Source of the DNA: Patescibacteria group bacterium
GTDB taxonomy: Bacteria > Patescibacteriota > Minisyncoccia > Phycocordibacterales > JANLHH01
Assembly (NCBI GenBank): GCA_024654605.1
Contig: JANLHH010000125.1
Coordinates: 1-8,382, forward strand
DNA: 8,382 nucleotides
Direction: 5' to 3'
Shown: piece after piece, positions 6,522-8,382 of the stretch
How the letters are laid out: every line of letters starts with the position of its first letter
How positions within the stretch are numbered: position 1 is the first letter of the stretch
Notes under the pieces: generated by a model
The model's database searches: none
The model's input: the letters and a program-made list of their open reading frames with translations, nothing else
What the model was told of the DNA's origin: nothing
Position numbers and translations under genes: made by a program

Positions 6522-6544
6522 GTTCTGTGGCTCTCGCCGGCATG

Positions 6545-7132
6545 TCACTCTGTATATTGTTTGATCTTCACTTGTGCGGCTCTGATTACTTTATCCCGCA
6601 AACGATACCCTTTTTGTACAACCTCCGCCACCGTATTATCTTCCTCCTTTTTGTCTGTTTGTATGACTTCAAGGGAAGCGTGTTCCTCCGGATTAAACAT
6701 TTCTCCTTTTGGATCAATGGGTTTTATGCCGTAATGCTCTAAAATCTCCATGAACTGCGCATAAATATGCTCAACGCCGATTCTCCAATTCTTATCAACC
6801 TTCTCCCATGCCTCCGTGTTGCCAAAAGCCATATCGAAACTGTCCACTACCACCAGAAGCTCACGAATGATATCTTCGGTGGCGAATTTTGCGAAGCGCT
6901 CTTTTTCCACCGCAGTCTCTTTTTTTAAATTCAGAAAATCAGCTCTTGCTCTCTGCCAGCCGTCCAGATACTCCTGTTTTTCCGAGAGACACGTCTTGAG
7001 GCGATCGCGTAATTTCTTGATCGTATCCATATCACCCCCTTCTTCGGATTCAAATACTACGTCGTCTGATGCCGCTTGAGGCTCTTTGGCAACATCGTCT
7101 TTCTCTTGTTTGTGCGGTGTTTTCTTTACCAT
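6545..7132 (-). CDS. grpE: Nucleotide exchange factor GrpE
   Basis: Co-chaperone that releases ADP from DnaK and so resets the Hsp70 cycle; it works as a dimer. At 195 residues it is close to the E. coli length (197). The first 35 residues are charged and probably disordered, and residues 36-90 form the long dimerising helix (KLRDRLKTCLSEKQEYLDGW). Residues 85-135 form the helix-bundle region (EDIIRELLVVVDSFDMAF). The C-terminal beta domain carries the family signature around residues 130-155, seen in HYGIKPI, GEMFNPEEHASLEV and later VAEVVQKGYRLRDKVIRAAQVKI. The ATG at 7132 is the natural start, though no strong SD precedes it. It stands 76 bases after rpsI, and I found no persuasive terminator or promoter in that gap, so readthrough from the ribosomal operon is plausible. 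It ends in TGA, 94 bases before dnaK. Confidence 0.97.
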   Translation of the reverse strand: MVKKTPHKQEKDDVAKEPQAASDDVVFESEEGGDMDTIKKLRDRLKTCLSEKQEYLDGWQRARADFLNLKKETAVEKERFAKFATEDIIRELLVVVDSFDMAFGNTEAWEKVDKNWRIGVEHIYAQFMEILEHYGIKPIDPKGEMFNPEEHASLEVIQTDKKEEDNTVAEVVQKGYRLRDKVIRAAQVKIKQYTE

Positions 7133-7207
7133 ACTTTGAATACAGTGAATAACAAAACTACTGTCAGAGATCTCGTGACCCTGAAATCTCTCTTGTGCGC
7201 GGAGAAA

Positions 7208-7624
7208 CTAGCGTTTACTCCATTGAGGGGCTTTACGGGCTTTTTTCAAACCAAACTTCCTTCGTTCTTTCACGCGCGGATCACGTTTAAGAAATCCTGC
7301 TTTTTTGAGCTTTTTTCTGAGCTCTTCGTCAAACAAAACAAGTGCGCGCGAAATCCCATGTCGCATTGCTTCAGCTTGAGCATGAATACCTCCTCCCGTT
7401 ATTTTAGCAGAAACCTTAAACTTTGCGGGAACTTTTGATGTTGAAAAAGATTCGGTTACCACCTCCTGCATCTCTCCTGTCGGAAAATACACATTCAGTT
7501 CACGCTCGTTCACTACAAACTGGTTCTTGCTCGCCTCAGTCAAACGTACGCGTGCCACAGCGGTTTTTCTTCTTCCCACCGCTTCAATATACCTCCCTTT
7601 TGTTTTATTTGTTTCTGTTGTCAT
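7208..7624 (-). CDS. rpsI: 30S ribosomal protein S9 (uS9)
   Basis: Small-subunit protein whose C-terminal tail reaches the P-site tRNA. Its 138 residues slightly exceed E. coli S9 (130), with the extra residues in a short polar N-terminus (MTTETNKTKG). Then comes the conserved YIEAVGRRKTAVARVRL strand at 12-28. The family signature GGGIHAQAEAMRHGISRAL is at 77-95, and the basic tail is LKRDPRVKERRKFGLKKARK. It ends in the invariant SKR, though preceded by PQW where Gln-Phe or Gln-Tyr is usual. It follows rplM after eight bases, the conserved rplM-rpsI pair, so the two are surely co-transcribed. The start at 7624 has only weak SD resemblance, so coupling with rplM translation is likely. Confidence 0.98.
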   Translation of the reverse strand: MTTETNKTKGRYIEAVGRRKTAVARVRLTEASKNQFVVNERELNVYFPTGEMQEVVTESFSTSKVPAKFKVSAKITGGGIHAQAEAMRHGISRALVLFDEELRKKLKKAGFLKRDPRVKERRKFGLKKARKAPQWSKR

Positions 7625-7632
7625 AAAAATTA

Positions 7633-7977
7633 TTACTCGGTGATCTCTAGATTTTTCATCATGATGCTTCGGAGTTTGTTCGTGGGAAGCATACCTTTGA
7701 CCGCCAACCTGAAGATCTCAGTATACCCTTTATGCTCAATCACCTCTTTCATCGGCTTCTCTTTCTGTCCTCCCGGATATCCGGAAAAAGTTTTATATAT
7801 TTTGTCCTCTAATTTTTTAGGGTTCATCTTTACCTTGGAAGCATTGACGATGCGCACTTTCACTGCCGGTGCCAGATGTCGCTTATAGGTGGTCGTGTTT
7901 TTACCCATCAGAAAGACTGCTGCTTGGCTTGCAACTCGTCCGAGACTTTTTTGATTTGCGTCAATTGTGTATTCCAT
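7633..7977 (-). CDS. rplM: 50S ribosomal protein L13 (uL13), short form
   Basis: Early-assembling large-subunit protein. The 114 residues begin MEYTIDANQKSLGRVASQAA, which aligns with the WYVVDATGKTLGRLATELA strand of E. coli L13. About 14 N-terminal residues of the E. coli protein are therefore absent. The end, LAVKGMLPTNKLRSIMMKNL, stops about 16 residues before the E. coli end (142 residues in all). The conserved core is intact, including MGKNTTTYKRHLAP, VRIVNASKVKM, KTFSGYPGG and the signature around VKGMLP. No in-frame upstream start restores the missing N-terminus. AGAAG lies eight bases before the ATG as a modest SD. It sits 23 bases after rplQ, an arrangement that joins the rpoA-rplQ end of the alpha operon to rplM-rpsI. 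Confidence 0.97.
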   Translation of the reverse strand: MEYTIDANQKSLGRVASQAAVFLMGKNTTTYKRHLAPAVKVRIVNASKVKMNPKKLEDKIYKTFSGYPGGQKEKPMKEVIEHKGYTEIFRLAVKGMLPTNKLRSIMMKNLEITE

Positions 7978-8000
7978 AATTAATTCTTCTGTTCGTAACT

Positions 8001-8351
8001 TTATACAAATTCAATGATTGCCATACTGCTTGCGTCGCTTGTTCGCGCGGGCAATTTTACAATGCGCGTATATCCGCCACTGCGCTCTTTATACCGAGGC
8101 GCGATCTCGTCAATGAGCTTTTTCGCACCGGAAAGAGACCCTAGGCGGGCGACGAGGAGCCTTTGCGCGGCTTGGTCTCCCCTCCTGGCTCTCGTGACCA
8201 TTTTTTCAACGAACGGCCGCAATTCCTTTGCCTTCGCCTGCGTTGTCTTTATTTTTTCATGCTTCACCAAAGCAAGCGCTAAAGACTTCATCAAAGCTCT
8301 TCGCTCATCTCGTGTTCTGCCGAATTTTCTGTTTGCGTTGTGGTGTCTCAT
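8001..8351 (-). CDS. rplQ: 50S ribosomal protein L17 (bL17)
   Basis: Large-subunit protein near the peptide exit tunnel. It has 116 residues (E. coli 127) and starts with the family signature MRHHNANRKFGRTRDERRAL, followed by LALALVKHEKIKTTQAKAKELRPFVEKMVTRAR. The end, YTRIVKLPARTSDASSMAIIEFV, is the typical L17 close, where the protein finishes on the Ile-Glu-Phe/Leu-Val strand. AGGA lies three bases before the ATG at 8351. Its position right after the probable end of rpoA matches the very widespread rpoA-rplQ order. Confidence 0.98.
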   Translation of the reverse strand: MRHHNANRKFGRTRDERRALMKSLALALVKHEKIKTTQAKAKELRPFVEKMVTRARRGDQAAQRLLVARLGSLSGAKKLIDEIAPRYKERSGGYTRIVKLPARTSDASSMAIIEFV

Positions 8352-8356
8352 GAATC

Positions 8357-8382
8357 CTATTTTAAGTTAACGCCGAGGTTGC
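8357..8382 (-). CDS. rpoA: Probable 3' end of rpoA (RNA polymerase alpha subunit)
   Basis: In one minus-strand frame the last 26 bases read N-L-G-V-N-L-K followed by TAG (8359-8357), five bases before rplQ. A Leu-Gly-x-x-Leu-Lys ending fits the alpha C-terminal domain of several bacteria, and rpoA is the usual gene before rplQ. Only seven codons are visible and other frames also reach stops here, so the call rests mainly on gene order. Confidence 0.5.

Noticed and set aside
6451..6544. CIRCE (HrcA) operator before dnaK
   Set aside because: No TTAGCACTC or GAGTGCTAA sequence found here or before grpE; the inverted repeat present is of different sequence and spacing.
7136..7166. grpE promoter from CTGACA and TATTCA
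   Set aside because: Spacing is 19 bases and the -10 matches the consensus at only three positions; not supportable.
7166..7191. Inverted repeat AGAGAT/ATCTCT between rpsI and grpE as a terminator
   Set aside because: Only a six-base stem around a 14-base loop, with no adjacent T run on the minus strand.

Overview
The window is a compact stretch of bacterial housekeeping genome. All ten genes, two of them cut by the window edges, lie on the minus strand, so transcription runs from high to low coordinates. In that order they are: the probable last codons of rpoA, rplQ (L17), rplM (L13), rpsI (S9), grpE, dnaK, dnaJ, a SAM-dependent methyltransferase, a multi-pass membrane histidine kinase, and the N-terminal two thirds of tryptophanyl-tRNA synthetase (trpS). 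I see no mobile element, CRISPR array, tRNA or rRNA, and no intergenic gap longer than about 110 bases.

Several traits fit a Patescibacteria (CPR) type genome. L13 is trimmed at both ends. The kinase is of a multi-TM-HisKA-HATPase type that I associate with that group, and intergenic spacing is tight. TGA is used as a normal stop (methyltransferase, grpE), so the TGA=Gly code of Gracilibacteria/SR1 is excluded. The phylum is an inference; phylogeny of DnaK or the ribosomal proteins would settle it.

Layout. 8382-7208 is the tail of a ribosomal/RNA-polymerase operon. 7132-3360 is the complete DnaK chaperone machine: nucleotide exchange factor GrpE, Hsp70 DnaK and J-protein DnaJ. GrpE follows rpsI after 76 bases with no terminator I would trust. 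DnaK has its own near-consensus promoter, overlapped by a 40-bp inverted repeat that could be an operator. DnaK ends in a symmetric intrinsic terminator, after which dnaJ seems to restart from its own -10 box. 3344-2304 is a self-contained methyltransferase unit with promoter, ribosome-binding site and terminator. The kinase and trpS follow, each with a good sigma70-like promoter very close to its start codon.

The most interesting signal is in transcript starts rather than in the proteins. Three genes (dnaJ, the kinase, trpS) have promoter-like elements placing the predicted transcription start 0-17 bases from the ATG, with no usable Shine-Dalgarno sequence. This suggests leaderless or very short-leader mRNAs. 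The kinase promoter is fused into the terminator of the gene before it. No radically new system is evident; the proteins are mostly universal families, and the methyltransferase is the least understood.
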